From G965237725 sp965237725 (GTDB lineage: Bacteria; Pseudomonadota; Gammaproteobacteria; Arenicellales; Poriferihabitantaceae), in contig OZ250151.1 of assembly GCA_965237725.1 (NCBI GenBank), positions 248,001-312,000 on the forward strand: a stretch of 64,000 nt of DNA, given 5' to 3'. This document shows, piece by piece, positions 8,806 to 17,726 of the stretch. The notes under the pieces are model-generated. The model saw only the letters and a list, made by a program, of their open reading frames with translations, made no database searches and was not told the DNA's origin. The translations under genes were made by a program, and so were the position numbers. Positions within the stretch are counted from its first letter, which is position 1, and each line of letters starts with the position of its first letter.

Positions 8806-10166
8806 TGCATACCCAGTTTTTTCTCAAGATAGTGGATATCGCATTCGCCTTCGATAAAGCCGGGATCCTGAAATAATTCTCGATGGAGTGGTAAATTGGT
8901 TTTAATACCATCAACCACCATCTCCTGAAGCGCGCCATTCATTCGTGCAATGGCTTCGCCCCGGTGCATGCCGTGGGTAATTATTTTTCCAACCATCGAG
9001 TCATAATAAGGCGGAACCATGTAATTACTGTATACATGGGAATCTACTCTTACCCCTGGCCCACCTGCCATGTGATACTGGGTAATCCGCCCTGGAGAAG
9101 GCACAAAAGTTTTGGGGTCTTCGGCATTAATTCGACACTCAAAAGCGTGACCTCTAAAATGAATATCGTCCTGAGTAAAACGAAGTTTTTCACCAGACGC
9201 AACGCGGATTTGTTCCTGAAGTAAATCGATGCCGGTAATCATCTCTGTTACCGGATGCTCTACCTGGATTCGGGTATTCATTTCGATGAAGAAAAATTCC
9301 CCTTGCTCATACAAAAACTCAAATGTTCCTACGCCTCGGTAGCCAATTTTCTTGCAGGCAGCAGCACATCGGTTTCCGATTTCCATCCGTTGATGTTCGG
9401 TAATACCTGGCGCGGGCGCTTCTTCAATTACTTTTTGATGTCGACGTTGCATGGAACAATCGCGATCACCGAGGTGAATTGCATTGCCATGGGAATCAGC
9501 CAGAACCTGAAATTCGACATGCCGAGGGGCCTCCAGGAAACGTTCCATGTACAACACACCATTACCGAATGCAGCCTCTGCTTCCTTTCGAGTTGTTAAA
9601 ACAGATTCAATGAGGTCAGATTCGGCTCTAACCACACGCATTCCTTTTCCGCCGCCGCCGCCGGTTGCTTTAACCATCAGCGGGTAACCAACCTTTTTGG
9701 CAGTTTTCAATATTTCATCGTTATCGTCACTGAGCGGACCGTCCGAGCCGGGCACACAGGGTACACCTGCATTTCGCATCGCAGCTATTGCAGAAATTTT
9801 ATCCCCCATAATTCTTATTGTGTCTGCAGTAGGACCTACAAAAATAAATCCACTTTGCTCAACCTGCTCGGCAAAATCCGGGTTTTCTGACAAAAATCCA
9901 TAACCCGGATGAATGGCATTTGCCTGGGTAACTTCTGCGGCAGCAATAACCGATGCTATTTTCAAATAGCTTTCGCTGGCCGGTGCAGGGCCGATACAAA
10001 CGGACTCATCTGCGAGCCGAACATATTTGGCATCCCGATCTGCTTCGGAATGCAGGGCCACAGTCAATATTCCAAGTTGTCTGCAGGCGCGCAGAATACG
10101 AAGTGCGATTTCCCCGCGATTGGCAATGACCAGCTTGCCAATTGGATCTGACATGTCAGAGGGCAT
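8802..10166 (-). CDS. accC: Biotin carboxylase subunit of acetyl-CoA carboxylase
   Basis: Carboxylates the biotin carried by AccB with ATP and bicarbonate, the first half-reaction of malonyl-CoA synthesis. Blocks seen are KLVIANRGEIALRILRACR, HPGYGFLSENPDFA, the ATP loop KATGGGGGKGMRVV, and FIEMNTRIQVEHPVTEMITG. It is 454 residues from the first ATG. A second in-frame ATG four codons later (MSDPIGKLVIA) gives the more usual 450-residue form, and neither has a clear ribosome site. It is 20 bases after accB and overlaps prmA by 4 bases. Confidence 0.97.
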   Translation of the reverse strand: MPSDMSDPIGKLVIANRGEIALRILRACRQLGILTVALHSEADRDAKYVRLADESVCIGPAPASESYLKIASVIAAAEVTQANAIHPGYGFLSENPDFAEQVEQSGFIFVGPTADTIRIMGDKISAIAAMRNAGVPCVPGSDGPLSDDNDEILKTAKKVGYPLMVKATGGGGGKGMRVVRAESDLIESVLTTRKEAEAAFGNGVLYMERFLEAPRHVEFQVLADSHGNAIHLGDRDCSMQRRHQKVIEEAPAPGITEHQRMEIGNRCAAACKKIGYRGVGTFEFLYEQGEFFFIEMNTRIQVEHPVTEMITGIDLLQEQIRVASGEKLRFTQDDIHFRGHAFECRINAEDPKTFVPSPGRITQYHMAGGPGVRVDSHVYSNYMVPPYYDSMVGKIITHGMHRGEAIARMNGALQEMVVDGIKTNLPLHRELFQDPGFIEGECDIHYLEKKLGMQ

Positions 10167-10186
10167 GATATGAAATTAAATGATTT

Positions 10187-10648
10187 CTAGACAACAAGAA
10201 AAAGCGGCTCACCAAACTCCACCGGCTCACCACTGGTTTTATAGATAGCTTTTACGGTGCCCGAGACATCCGCTTCAAGTTGATTGAATGTTTTCATGGC
10301 CTCTATGATGCACAACACATCTCCGGGCTTTACGACGGACCCGATACTGACATAAGGATCTGTATCCGGAGAGGCTGCATCAAAAAACGTACCTACCATA
10401 GGAGACTCAACAACATTACCATTGGTCTCCACTGTTGCTGGACCCGAATCTACAGTTGGCATATGACTAACCGGTTGCAGTTCTGTAGGTTGGCCTTGCG
10501 CCGACGCAATAATTTGTGTAGTTGAAGCAGACTGGGATACAGCACCACGACTGAGTCGAATGGTATTGTCCCCTTCGGTTATTTCCATTTCTGCTAACTC
10601 CGATTCTTCCAGCAGTTCTATCAGTTTTTTAACTTTTCTTAAGTCCAT
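10187..10648 (-). CDS. accB: Biotin carboxyl carrier protein of acetyl-CoA carboxylase
   Basis: Carries the biotin that shuttles CO2 between AccC and the AccAD transferase. It has 153 residues: N-terminal MDLRKVKKLIELLEES, a Pro/Ala/Gln-rich linker, and a biotinyl domain with the attachment site EAMKTFNQLEAD (biotin on the Lys). The variant KT replaces the commoner KM after the site. The order aroQ-accB-accC is classic in gammaproteobacteria. The gap to aroQ is 45 bases. Confidence 0.97.
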   Translation of the reverse strand: MDLRKVKKLIELLEESELAEMEITEGDNTIRLSRGAVSQSASTTQIIASAQGQPTELQPVSHMPTVDSGPATVETNGNVVESPMVGTFFDAASPDTDPYVSIGSVVKPGDVLCIIEAMKTFNQLEADVSGTVKAIYKTSGEPVEFGEPLFLVV

Positions 10649-10693
10649 AGTCTAAATCTCGTGCTAAAAATAATTTCGATAAGTTATCGGTGG

Positions 10694-11137
10694 TCATTTA
10701 TCTTGCAAGTATGAGACTGCGTATCGATAGGCAAACTCATAACCCATAGAACCCAGGCCGGCAATTACCCCAACGGCGATGTCAGAAAAATAAGAATTTT
10801 TTCGAAATGGCTCTCGCGAATGCACATTTGACAGATGTACTTCAATAAATGGAATTTTCACTGCACTCAACGCATCCCTTATTGCCACACTGGTATGGGT
10901 AAATGCCGCAGGATTAATAATGATAAAGTCGATCCCCTGCTGAGGTGATTGTTGAATACGGTCAATAAGCTCGCTTTCCGCGTTGCTTTGCCCACAGCTC
11001 ACCTCGTGTTTATCTGCTTTGGCCAATTCAATCAGATGTCCATTAATTTCATCGAGACGAGCATTACCATAGTGCTCGGGCTCCCGAGTGCCGAGTAAAT
11101 TTAGATTTGGTCCATGAAGAACGAGAATTTTAGCCAT
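10694..11137 (-). CDS. aroQ: 3-dehydroquinate dehydratase, type II
   Basis: Dehydrates 3-dehydroquinate to 3-dehydroshikimate in the shikimate pathway. It has 147 residues, the usual type II size. Motifs are LVLHGPNLNLLGTREPEHYG at the N-terminus with the catalytic Tyr, IINPAAFTHTSVAIRDAL and PFIEVHLSNVHSREPFRKNS. It is the first gene of the aroQ-accB-accC-prmA run. The 101-base gap to the divergent gene at 11239 should hold its promoter. Confidence 0.97.
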   Translation of the reverse strand: MAKILVLHGPNLNLLGTREPEHYGNARLDEINGHLIELAKADKHEVSCGQSNAESELIDRIQQSPQQGIDFIIINPAAFTHTSVAIRDALSAVKIPFIEVHLSNVHSREPFRKNSYFSDIAVGVIAGLGSMGYEFAYRYAVSYLQDK

Positions 11138-11157
11138 TTCAGTTAACTAACCCTATA

Positions 11158-11186
11158 TTGACTGGATTATGTCAAAATTGTATTTT
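11158..11186 (+). promoter_or_regulatory. Candidate sigma-70 promoter for the gene at 11239
   Basis: TTGACT at 11158-11163 and TATTTT at 11181-11186 are separated by exactly 17 bases. Transcription would begin near 11193 and leave a leader of about 45 bases before the ATG at 11239. The site lies in the divergent gap between aroQ and the hydrolase-like gene. Recognised by eye only. Confidence 0.45.
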
Positions 11187-11238
11187 ATAGTCCAGTTCGG
11201 CGAAGTTCGACGAACTTATTCGAAATTTAATTAAATTT

Positions 11239-12301
11239 ATGACAGACCATCCTCCCTGGTGGGATCCTTATTCAAGTCAACCCTATAAATTAGCCCAAGC
11301 TGGTAAATCCAAAATTACCACGGGACATTTTATAGAATATTTGAAGATATTGATTACCACCGTCGGACTACTGCCCGCCGTAGCGTACAAATTTCTGGCC
11401 CTGAAACCCCAAATGCCCAAAAATAGGGTTGATTTCGCCGGCCTTAGTATTAATGCGGAGCCCCAATGGCAGTCCGCCCATGTGGACATGGTTAATGAAC
11501 TTGGGGTTAAACATCTATTACTACGTGTGCCTGGATGGCAACTTGATAAACTCGACGAAGTTATCAAATTTATCGAGAAATTTCCTGATCAGGAATTTTT
11601 AATAAACATTCTGCAAAGCGCCCGGAGTGTCGAATATCCGGATCAATGGCGAAACCAACTTGAAACCGTATTTGCTGCCCTGTCTGGGCACTGCACTACG
11701 TTTCAAATCGCAAACGCTGTGAATCGCACAAAGTGGGGATGCAAACACAGCGGTCAGGCCCTCGAACTGTTTAAAATCGCAGATGAGGTCAGATCTAATT
11801 ACCCCGAAATAAAATTATTGGGGTCGTCAATAATAGATTTTGAACCACTATTGAGCTTAAGAACGTTATTTAATTTTAGCGGCTATAAAAATGATGGCTG
11901 CGCCTCGCTGCTATACATCAATCGACGAGGTTCTGCCTACGGTAAACAATATCGATACTTTAGATCTTGAAAAAAAAATCAGACTGAATAAAGCAATTCT
12001 GGGATTATCCAATAACACCTCGGATCAATTATTTATCACTGAAACCAACTGGCCATTGCTGAATACCGAACCCTATACGCCCAATTCTGGTAATCCGAGA
12101 TCTACCGTAGATGAAGCTACCCAGGCGGAATACCTGAAACAATATTTTGATATTGCTCGAATGTCGGGTTGGGTAGAACGGGTGTACTGGTGGCAACTGA
12201 TAAATCCCGGTTACGGGCTAGTGGATCATCGTAAAGGTCACTTGAGGAAGATGCCCGCATACTTTGCGTTTAAAAGCTTATTTCATCCTGAAACAAACTA
12301 A
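11239..12301 (+). pseudogene. Glycoside-hydrolase-like protein, broken by a frameshift
   Basis: Two overlapping reading frames make up one protein. Frame 1 runs from ATG 11239 to a stop at 11970 (SAYGKQYRYFRS). Frame 2 continues with DLEKKIRLNKAILGL through to 12301. Dropping one base at about 11957-11960 joins TAC TTT to GAT CTT GAA and gives a smooth reading. The joined product (about 354 residues) has ELGVKHLLLRVPGWQL, FQIANAVNRTKWG, LLYINRRGS, ITETNWPL (likely catalytic Glu) and RVYWWQLINPGYGLVDHR. It resembles TIM-barrel glycosyl-hydrolase-like proteins whose substrate I do not know. The downstream half has no stops, so the lesion is recent or a sequencing or assembly error. Confidence 0.75.
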
Positions 12302-12403
12302 GGGACTTCTGAATGCATTACCTGGTAATCTGGTTCCATAGATTGGTGCCATAACTTGACCTGGCAGCGTAAACCTTTAATATCTGAATTCTTCCACCGG
12401 GAG

Positions 12404-12952
12404 CTATTCAAAAATTTGCCGGGCAGTCAATACAAACTCCGATGCACGCCTGGTGTCGTCGATTTCCCTGGAGACAATACTCAATGCGGTTTCGATGTCA
12501 ACAGTTTCGGGCAGGTCTGACATCACTAGTGGTGAGACCGGGCCAATATAATCCGTCAGCAGCGCTCCCAAACGCTGACGATTGGCTCGGCTTAGAATGG
12601 GCCCCGTCACTGGCGGTGTACCCTCATCTATGGAAACCGCAGCAGGAGCTGCAACTGGAGCCGGAACATCTGGATTACTCAGCGCTTCAATGACTTCGTA
12701 GTTAGAACCGAGTAATTCCCTAGATCTAACAATATCGGTATTTTCGTGAAATTTAATAGTTTGAACATCCATATGCTTGCACATATTCAGAGCATCCATG
12801 CCTTCTATATTTTTATACCGAGCTGAGGTTGGTGCACCCGCGTTCAGATAGATTCTGCCCAGGCTATTGTCACCAAAAATTATCATGGCCGTCCCGGTAT
12901 TCTCCCCTTGAATATACGGGTCGATCGCCTTCAAGAGATCTTTAGCGGCCAC
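12404..12952 (-). CDS. DUF4388-like hypothetical protein
   Basis: A 182-residue protein with no membrane segment. The N-terminal half (ENTGTAMIIFGDNSLGRIYLNAGAPTSA) looks like the small beta-rich DUF4388/PATAN-type domain, a non-catalytic signalling module in other bacteria. An Ala/Pro-rich linker leads to a C-terminal helical part with LGALLTDYIGPVSPLVMSDL, a pattern seen at the ends of some signalling proteins. The start is a GTG, because an in-frame stop lies just upstream and no ATG is available. It follows the HAMP protein at 70 bases. A role as cytoplasmic partner of the two genes upstream is inference. Confidence 0.6.
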   Translation of the reverse strand: MAAKDLLKAIDPYIQGENTGTAMIIFGDNSLGRIYLNAGAPTSARYKNIEGMDALNMCKHMDVQTIKFHENTDIVRSRELLGSNYEVIEALSNPDVPAPVAAPAAVSIDEGTPPVTGPILSRANRQRLGALLTDYIGPVSPLVMSDLPETVDIETALSIVSREIDDTRRASEFVLTARQIFE

Positions 12953-13022
12953 AGTATTTTCTGATTAGATGCTTAAAATATAGTTAGTGTGAATTATTTA
13001 GTCAAAAACTGGCAAACCCGAA

Positions 13023-13751
13023 TCAACGATTTGCGGTTTTGGTCAGTCGCCGAATTGCTACCCTTAAACTGGACTGCATTTTATTGAATGTTGTTGCCAG
13101 GTAACCTATTTCGTCCCGTGAAGAGATATCAAATGTTTGATTTAAATCCCCGCGACTTATTTTTTCCGCGCCATTGGCAAGATCCATCAATGGGTTAATC
13201 AGCACCCGACCCAGGAATACCATCATAATAATAAATATTACAACATTGAGGATGACTACAGTTGCGATTACACCCTGTCCAAAGTTCTTGAGGTCCTGCT
13301 GCATTAAATGTGGGGTTACGAACATACTGACCACCCCAATTTCTTCATCGTTGTTGATGACTTTTTTATCGACACTAATATAATTACCTGCAACGCTTCC
13401 AATGGATTCAACGACTTCCCCTGCTGCATTTCTTTCTTTAGCCGCAAACAAGGTACTGTTATCTTCGTCACGAATTACAATTGCAGCTACCCGCTGTTCC
13501 TGCATTTCTGCCGCCAATAACTCACCAACCTGTTCTCGGTCCAGGTTCCACATCGGAATAACCAAATGCTGGGAAAGTCGAGTCGCTGATACCTCTGCCA
13601 ACTCGCTAAGTTCGCTTTGTTCTGCATTTTCAATATATTTATATGCAAAATAACCCGTAACACCAAGTACCAACGAGGTGGTTAAAATTATTACCGCAAT
13701 AAGTTTGATACGTATTGTTTGATACCAACGAATTCTGTTTGAAATAGCCAT
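13023..13751 (-). CDS. Membrane sensor stub: periplasmic domain plus HAMP, no output domain
   Basis: A 242-residue protein. A first membrane helix (IKLIAVIILTTSLVLGVTGYFAY) is followed by a periplasmic region of about 115 residues, a second helix (VIATVVILNVVIFIIMMVFLG) and a HAMP domain (INPLMDLANGAEKISRGDLN... RDEIGYLATTFNKM). It stops about 20 residues after HAMP, where a kinase, cyclase or MCP domain would normally begin. The periplasmic part (HLVIPMWNLDREQVGELL) resembles that of stand-alone diguanylate-cyclase and MCP sensors. The neighbours are a solute-binding protein upstream and a DUF4388-like protein downstream on the same strand. Confidence 0.7.
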   Translation of the reverse strand: MAISNRIRWYQTIRIKLIAVIILTTSLVLGVTGYFAYKYIENAEQSELSELAEVSATRLSQHLVIPMWNLDREQVGELLAAEMQEQRVAAIVIRDEDNSTLFAAKERNAAGEVVESIGSVAGNYISVDKKVINNDEEIGVVSMFVTPHLMQQDLKNFGQGVIATVVILNVVIFIIMMVFLGRVLINPLMDLANGAEKISRGDLNQTFDISSRDEIGYLATTFNKMQSSLRVAIRRLTKTANR

Positions 13752-13860
13752 ATTAAGTTCTCGGTTTTATTATCTGATTGAATGTTACCACTTTAATTTC
13801 ATCTAATTAAAAAATTGATTCAAAATTATAATTTTAAATCGCTGAAAGTTTCCTCATAAT

Positions 13861-14670
13861 CTATTTAAGGTAAGGTGCAAGCAATTGCTCGTCTTCACCA
13901 GACGCAGCCAACTCTGCGATCCCCTGATTAATAATTTGTTTTAATTCCTCCGCATGTTCGTAATTTCGGGAAATCATCATATAAAATTTATCACCCCTTA
14001 CCCCGGGCATCGGTGCCGTTCCAAGGTTATGAAGTTTAATATAATCTGTACCCGTCTGAGCGAATCCTGAAAAAATTTCATACCTGCCTAAAAATATATC
14101 ACAACGTTTTCGCTCAGTTTTTTCGATTAACTCTGGAAAAATTTTGGTACCCAAATCCAAAGTTTCAACCGGAACACCAAAATTTGCATAATTGTACCCA
14201 CGTAGACCGCAAATTTTGTAATTTGCAAATTCTTCAACAGAGCTGATTTTCAATCCATTGGGATAGTTTGTAATGGGGTAAAAATAATGAGGTTGAACCG
14301 TGTAATAGGGGTCTGTCATCAAATACTTGGCTTCACGCTCCGCATTTTTGGCGACGCTGGATACCATTTCATAGATTTCCCCGGTTTCAACCTCATGCAG
14401 GCAACGACTCCAGGCAATTAGTTCAATAGTGAAATCAAACCCGTGAGGGGGAAAAATTTTTTCGAAAACATCCCGGTCATATCCGACAGCCTGTTCTGAA
14501 ACCACTCCGTTTTCCCGCTTGAAATAGATATAGGGTGGCCATTCTCCACCATCGTTGCAGGTCCTTATAGTCGTTCCGGGTGGGATTTCTGCAGCCCCAG
14601 GGAAGGGCGTCAGCATCATCATTGCGCTAAATATACCGGCTACCATTCCCCTAATTGCACGTATATTCAC
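13861..14670 (-). CDS. Periplasmic solute-binding protein (family 3-like)
   Basis: A 269-residue protein with a signal peptide (MNIRAIRGMVAGIFSAMMML, cut near AAE). The mature part starts TIRTCNDGGEWPPYIYFKRE and contains VGYDRDVFEKIFPPHGFDF, the layout of family 3 amino-acid-type binding proteins. No permease or ATPase gene lies nearby; the neighbours are a HAMP stub and a DUF4388-like protein, so it may feed a sensor rather than an importer (inference). The start is the GTG at 14670, fixed by a strong AGGAGG eight bases upstream. The overlapping ATG in another frame is followed at once by a stop. Confidence 0.75.
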   Translation of the reverse strand: MNIRAIRGMVAGIFSAMMMLTPFPGAAEIPPGTTIRTCNDGGEWPPYIYFKRENGVVSEQAVGYDRDVFEKIFPPHGFDFTIELIAWSRCLHEVETGEIYEMVSSVAKNAEREAKYLMTDPYYTVQPHYFYPITNYPNGLKISSVEEFANYKICGLRGYNYANFGVPVETLDLGTKIFPELIEKTERKRCDIFLGRYEIFSGFAQTGTDYIKLHNLGTAPMPGVRGDKFYMMISRNYEHAEELKQIINQGIAELAASGEDEQLLAPYLK

Positions 14671-14948
14671 ATGTACCGCCTCCTGCCAGATAACACTTTA
14701 ACGAAGTAAATGTCTGGGAAATATGACAACAAATCCCAGACAAGCTAATCCTTCACCTCATTACCCCGTTTTATTACCCCGTTTTGACTCATGCAACATT
14801 GGTCAATTTTATTTTTACTATCTGGAATTCTTTGACAACACCGTTTTGTGACACTACAGTTTTGCCTTAGATTCTCAGTATTTATGTATCAAATCTAACC
14901 TAAAAACCACAATTTGGCAAATAACATCAGGCAAATTTTCATTATTAT

Positions 14949-15422
14949 TTACACCGGAAGTGCAGTTGTATATTTCATTTGCTCGATTGCGAAGCTTGAA
15001 GTCACATTTGAAAGGGCAATCCGATCGATGATTTTTTTATATAAAATATCAAAAGCGGGAATATCAGGAACAACAACCCGCAACAAATAATCCACCTCAC
15101 CGCTCATTCGATAAACTTCCATAATTTCCGGAATAGAAGACATCTCGAAGGCAAATTTTTCACTCCAGGCGGTATTGTGCTGGTCGGTTTTAATAGCAAT
15201 AAATACGGTAACCGTGGCATCAACTTTGGCGGGATCCAATAGCACTACCTTGGCTCGAATGATACCCTGGTCTTCCATCCGTTGAATTCGCTTCCAGCAT
15301 GGGGTGGGCGACAGATGAACTTTTTCTGCAATTTCCTTGATTGTCATACCGGCATCCCGTTGCAGGTAATACAAAATTTTTCTATCAACGGAATCGATAG
15401 AATTTTTATCTTCTTTTTTCAT
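14949..15422 (-). CDS. Lrp/AsnC family regulator next to sulfite reductase
   Basis: A 157-residue regulator: an N-terminal winged HTH (SVDRKILYYLQRDAGMTIKE, then VHLSPTPCWKRIQRMEDQGII) and a C-terminal ligand-binding RAM domain (EVYRMSGEVDYLLRVVVPDIPAF). Lrp-type proteins bind small molecules, usually amino acids, and form octamers on DNA. It is divergent from the sulfite reductase gene at 15553, with an 8-base inverted repeat between them, so control of that gene and of itself is a reasonable inference. The ligand is unknown; cysteine or a related sulfur compound would fit the neighbourhood. Confidence 0.9.
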   Translation of the reverse strand: MKKEDKNSIDSVDRKILYYLQRDAGMTIKEIAEKVHLSPTPCWKRIQRMEDQGIIRAKVVLLDPAKVDATVTVFIAIKTDQHNTAWSEKFAFEMSSIPEIMEVYRMSGEVDYLLRVVVPDIPAFDILYKKIIDRIALSNVTSSFAIEQMKYTTALPV

Positions 15423-15452
15423 TTTACTGGCTATAATTTCTTATTGAACGCG

Positions 15453-15478
15453 AATAATACCATATAAATAGTATTATT
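15453..15478. promoter_or_regulatory. Inverted repeat, candidate Lrp operator
   Basis: AATAATAC at 15453-15460 and GTATTATT at 15471-15478 are perfect inverted copies separated by 10 bases (CATATAAATA). The half-site centres are 18 bases apart. The site lies between the divergent Lrp/AsnC gene and the sulfite reductase gene, 30 bases from the regulator start. Lrp-family operators are often AT-rich palindromes of this kind, but the region is AT-rich throughout. Confidence 0.45.
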
Positions 15479-15552
15479 TTTTATATCCTATTGTCAATGG
15501 AAATATTATTTCTTACACTTCTATCCACCAATTGCATATCAGGTAAACAATT

Positions 15553-17247
15553 ATGAAAGCCGCGATGTATCAATACAGTGAACCGGAAAGAGAATTTCTG
15601 CATCAACGGGCCAATCAATTTCAGGATCAGGTTAACCGTTTTAATACCGGTAAACTTGATCAGGATAATTTTCAACAACTGCGTCTACGTAATGGTCTTT
15701 ACCTGCAACGTCAGGCACATATGCTAAGGATAGCGATTCCATATGGTCAGCTTAACAGCGAACAACTGGCAAAACTGGGAGATATTGCGCGGAAATATGA
15801 TAGGGGCTACGGCCACTTTACCACCCGCCAAAATCTACAGCTAAACTGGCCTGAGTTGGAAGATGTGCCCAAAATACTTCATGAATTGGCAGAAGTTGAT
15901 ATGCATGCCATTCAAACCAGTGGAAGCTGTATTAGAAACATCACAACCGACCACCTTGCAGGCGTGGCAAAAGATGAGGCAATAGACCCTCGACCCTGGT
16001 GTGAATTATTGCGTCAATGGTCAACCCTGCATCCGGAATTCAACTGGTTACCCCGAAAATTCAAATTTGCGGTAACTGGCGCGAGCGATGACCGGGCGGC
16101 GATATTGTTTCATGATATCGGCATCAGAATTTTCAAAGATAAAAACCAGCAGCCGGTATTTAAAATATTTGTGGGTGGTGGCATGGGCCGTACCCCTGTT
16201 ATAGGCAAGTTACTTCACGACCATCTGGCCGCAGAAGATTTGTTGAGTTATCTCCAGGCGATTATGCGGGTTTATAACAAATACGGTCGACGTGACAACA
16301 AGTACAAAGCACGAATAAAAATTCTGGTTAATGCACTGGGAATAGAAACATTTGCGCAAAAAGTAAATCAAGCCTGGGTTGAATCTAAGGCGTCTTCTCC
16401 TGGGTTTACCCCAGAGCAATTTTTAAAAATAAAAAATGCTTTTGCAAAAAACCTTGAAAGCATCGAATGCCCCAAAACTAATTTGATTCCAGTGGATACA
16501 CCGGCCTTTGTGAGCTGGCGGAAACACAATACCAGCGAACATCTTCTTAATGGATATACTATTGTCCATATCTCCCTAAAAGCAATAGGTGAAGCACCGG
16601 GCGATATGGATGCGGACATTATGGAAAAATTAGCAGACATCGTAAAAGTTTATAGCGAAGATGAACTGCGCGTTACCCATGAACAAAACCTGATTCTTCC
16701 CTATGTAAAACAGTCTGAATTGTTCAACGTATGGAATCAGTTAAAAGATCTGGGACTGGCCACAGCGAATATCGGCAAACTCACCGACATGATCGCCTGT
16801 CCTGGGCTGGAATTTTGCTCGCTGGCAAATGCCAGTACCATTCCACTGGCAAAAGAAATTGGGAAACGCCTGAATGATTTTGATTATCTTTATGATATCG
16901 GAAACATAAAACTCAAAATGTCGGGTTGCATGAACGCCTGCGGGCATCACCATGCAGGCCACATAGGTATTCTCGGCGTCGATAAAAAAGGCGAAGAGTG
17001 GTACCAGATCACCCTCGGTGGTTCAGCAGAGAACCATGCACGAATTGGTGAACGTCTCGGACCTGCCATCGCCAAGGCTGATTTAGTGGATGCAATCGAA
17101 AATATAGTCAATACCTATCTAGGGATCCGCGATTCCAATGAAACCTTTCTCGACACCGTTATACGTACCGGTGTGAGCCCGTTTAAGGATAATCTGTATG
17201 CAAATCATAAAAAACCGGAAAATAGTAAACAGTCCGTGGCTGCTTGA
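15553..17247 (+). CDS. Sulfite/nitrite reductase hemoprotein subunit (CysI type)
   Basis: A 564-residue siroheme/4Fe-4S reductase that uses six electrons to reduce sulfite to sulfide (or nitrite to ammonia). It has the twofold domain repeat: GYGHFTTRQNLQLNWPEL in the first half and LRVTHEQNLILPYV in the second. The cluster ligands are clear in CPGLEFC (Cx5C) and, later, SGCMNACGHHHAGHIG (Cx3C). The pairing with the DUF934 gene, which overlaps its 3' end by 50 bases, matches assimilatory sulfite reduction loci of pseudomonads, so sulfite is the likelier substrate. The ATG at 15553 was kept; a second Met lies four codons in. Confidence 0.9.
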   Translation: MKAAMYQYSEPEREFLHQRANQFQDQVNRFNTGKLDQDNFQQLRLRNGLYLQRQAHMLRIAIPYGQLNSEQLAKLGDIARKYDRGYGHFTTRQNLQLNWPELEDVPKILHELAEVDMHAIQTSGSCIRNITTDHLAGVAKDEAIDPRPWCELLRQWSTLHPEFNWLPRKFKFAVTGASDDRAAILFHDIGIRIFKDKNQQPVFKIFVGGGMGRTPVIGKLLHDHLAAEDLLSYLQAIMRVYNKYGRRDNKYKARIKILVNALGIETFAQKVNQAWVESKASSPGFTPEQFLKIKNAFAKNLESIECPKTNLIPVDTPAFVSWRKHNTSEHLLNGYTIVHISLKAIGEAPGDMDADIMEKLADIVKVYSEDELRVTHEQNLILPYVKQSELFNVWNQLKDLGLATANIGKLTDMIACPGLEFCSLANASTIPLAKEIGKRLNDFDYLYDIGNIKLKMSGCMNACGHHHAGHIGILGVDKKGEEWYQITLGGSAENHARIGERLGPAIAKADLVDAIENIVNTYLGIRDSNETFLDTVIRTGVSPFKDNLYANHKKPENSKQSVAA

Positions 17248-17722
17248 CAGCGAAGACCGAGAGCAATTTTCTTTTGCAAAATCTACTGATATTTTTGTTC
17301 AGAAGAATGCAATTGTCGGCGATAAGGAAAACCTCAACAAAGCGATATTAATTTCTGTTGATAGCTGGCTAGGGATTACTGGCGAGCCAGGTAACAGCAG
17401 TCCTACTAAGTTAAATAAGTGCACTGGGGTGTTTGTAACGCCGGACGATGATATCTCATTGCTGATTGATGATCTGGATCGAATTCCAGTTATTGCTCTG
17501 ATATTTGAAAGCTTCACCGAGGGTCGGGGCTATTCTCAGGCTGTGGAACTTCGAACGCAGTATAACTATCAGGGTGAAATTCGAGCTATTGGCGCGTCTA
17601 TTGATAATTTGTCCTTTATGGAACGCTGCGGAATCAATGCGTTTCAATTTATCGATGACGAAGATCTGGAGCAAGCGCTATCTTGTTTTGAAAATATTCA
17701 GACGGTCTACCCGTATAATTGA
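17198..17722 (+). CDS. DUF934 protein, partner of sulfite reductase
   Basis: A 174-residue protein overlapping the reductase gene by 50 bases. The conserved DUF934 core is visible: FESFTEGRGYSQAVELRTQY, then YQGEIRAIGASIDNLSFMERCGINAFQF. DUF934 proteins almost always accompany CysI-type reductases and are presumed to help assemble the enzyme or deliver electrons, but this has not been shown. The long overlap implies translational coupling. Confidence 0.88.
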   Translation: MQIIKNRKIVNSPWLLDSEDREQFSFAKSTDIFVQKNAIVGDKENLNKAILISVDSWLGITGEPGNSSPTKLNKCTGVFVTPDDDISLLIDDLDRIPVIALIFESFTEGRGYSQAVELRTQYNYQGEIRAIGASIDNLSFMERCGINAFQFIDDEDLEQALSCFENIQTVYPYN

Positions 17723-17726
17723 ATTC

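Noticed and set aside
11970..11990. A-run slippage at CTTGAAAAAAAAATC as cause of the hydrolase frameshift
   Set aside because: The first frame already stops before the A-run, and the second frame is needed from about 11960, so the indel must lie upstream of the run.
14711..14742. Inverted repeat TGTCTGGGA...TCCCAGACA upstream of the solute-binding protein
   Set aside because: A perfect 9-base stem, but without a T-run and with no regulator gene beside it; I cannot tell an operator from an mRNA hairpin, so it is not listed as a feature.
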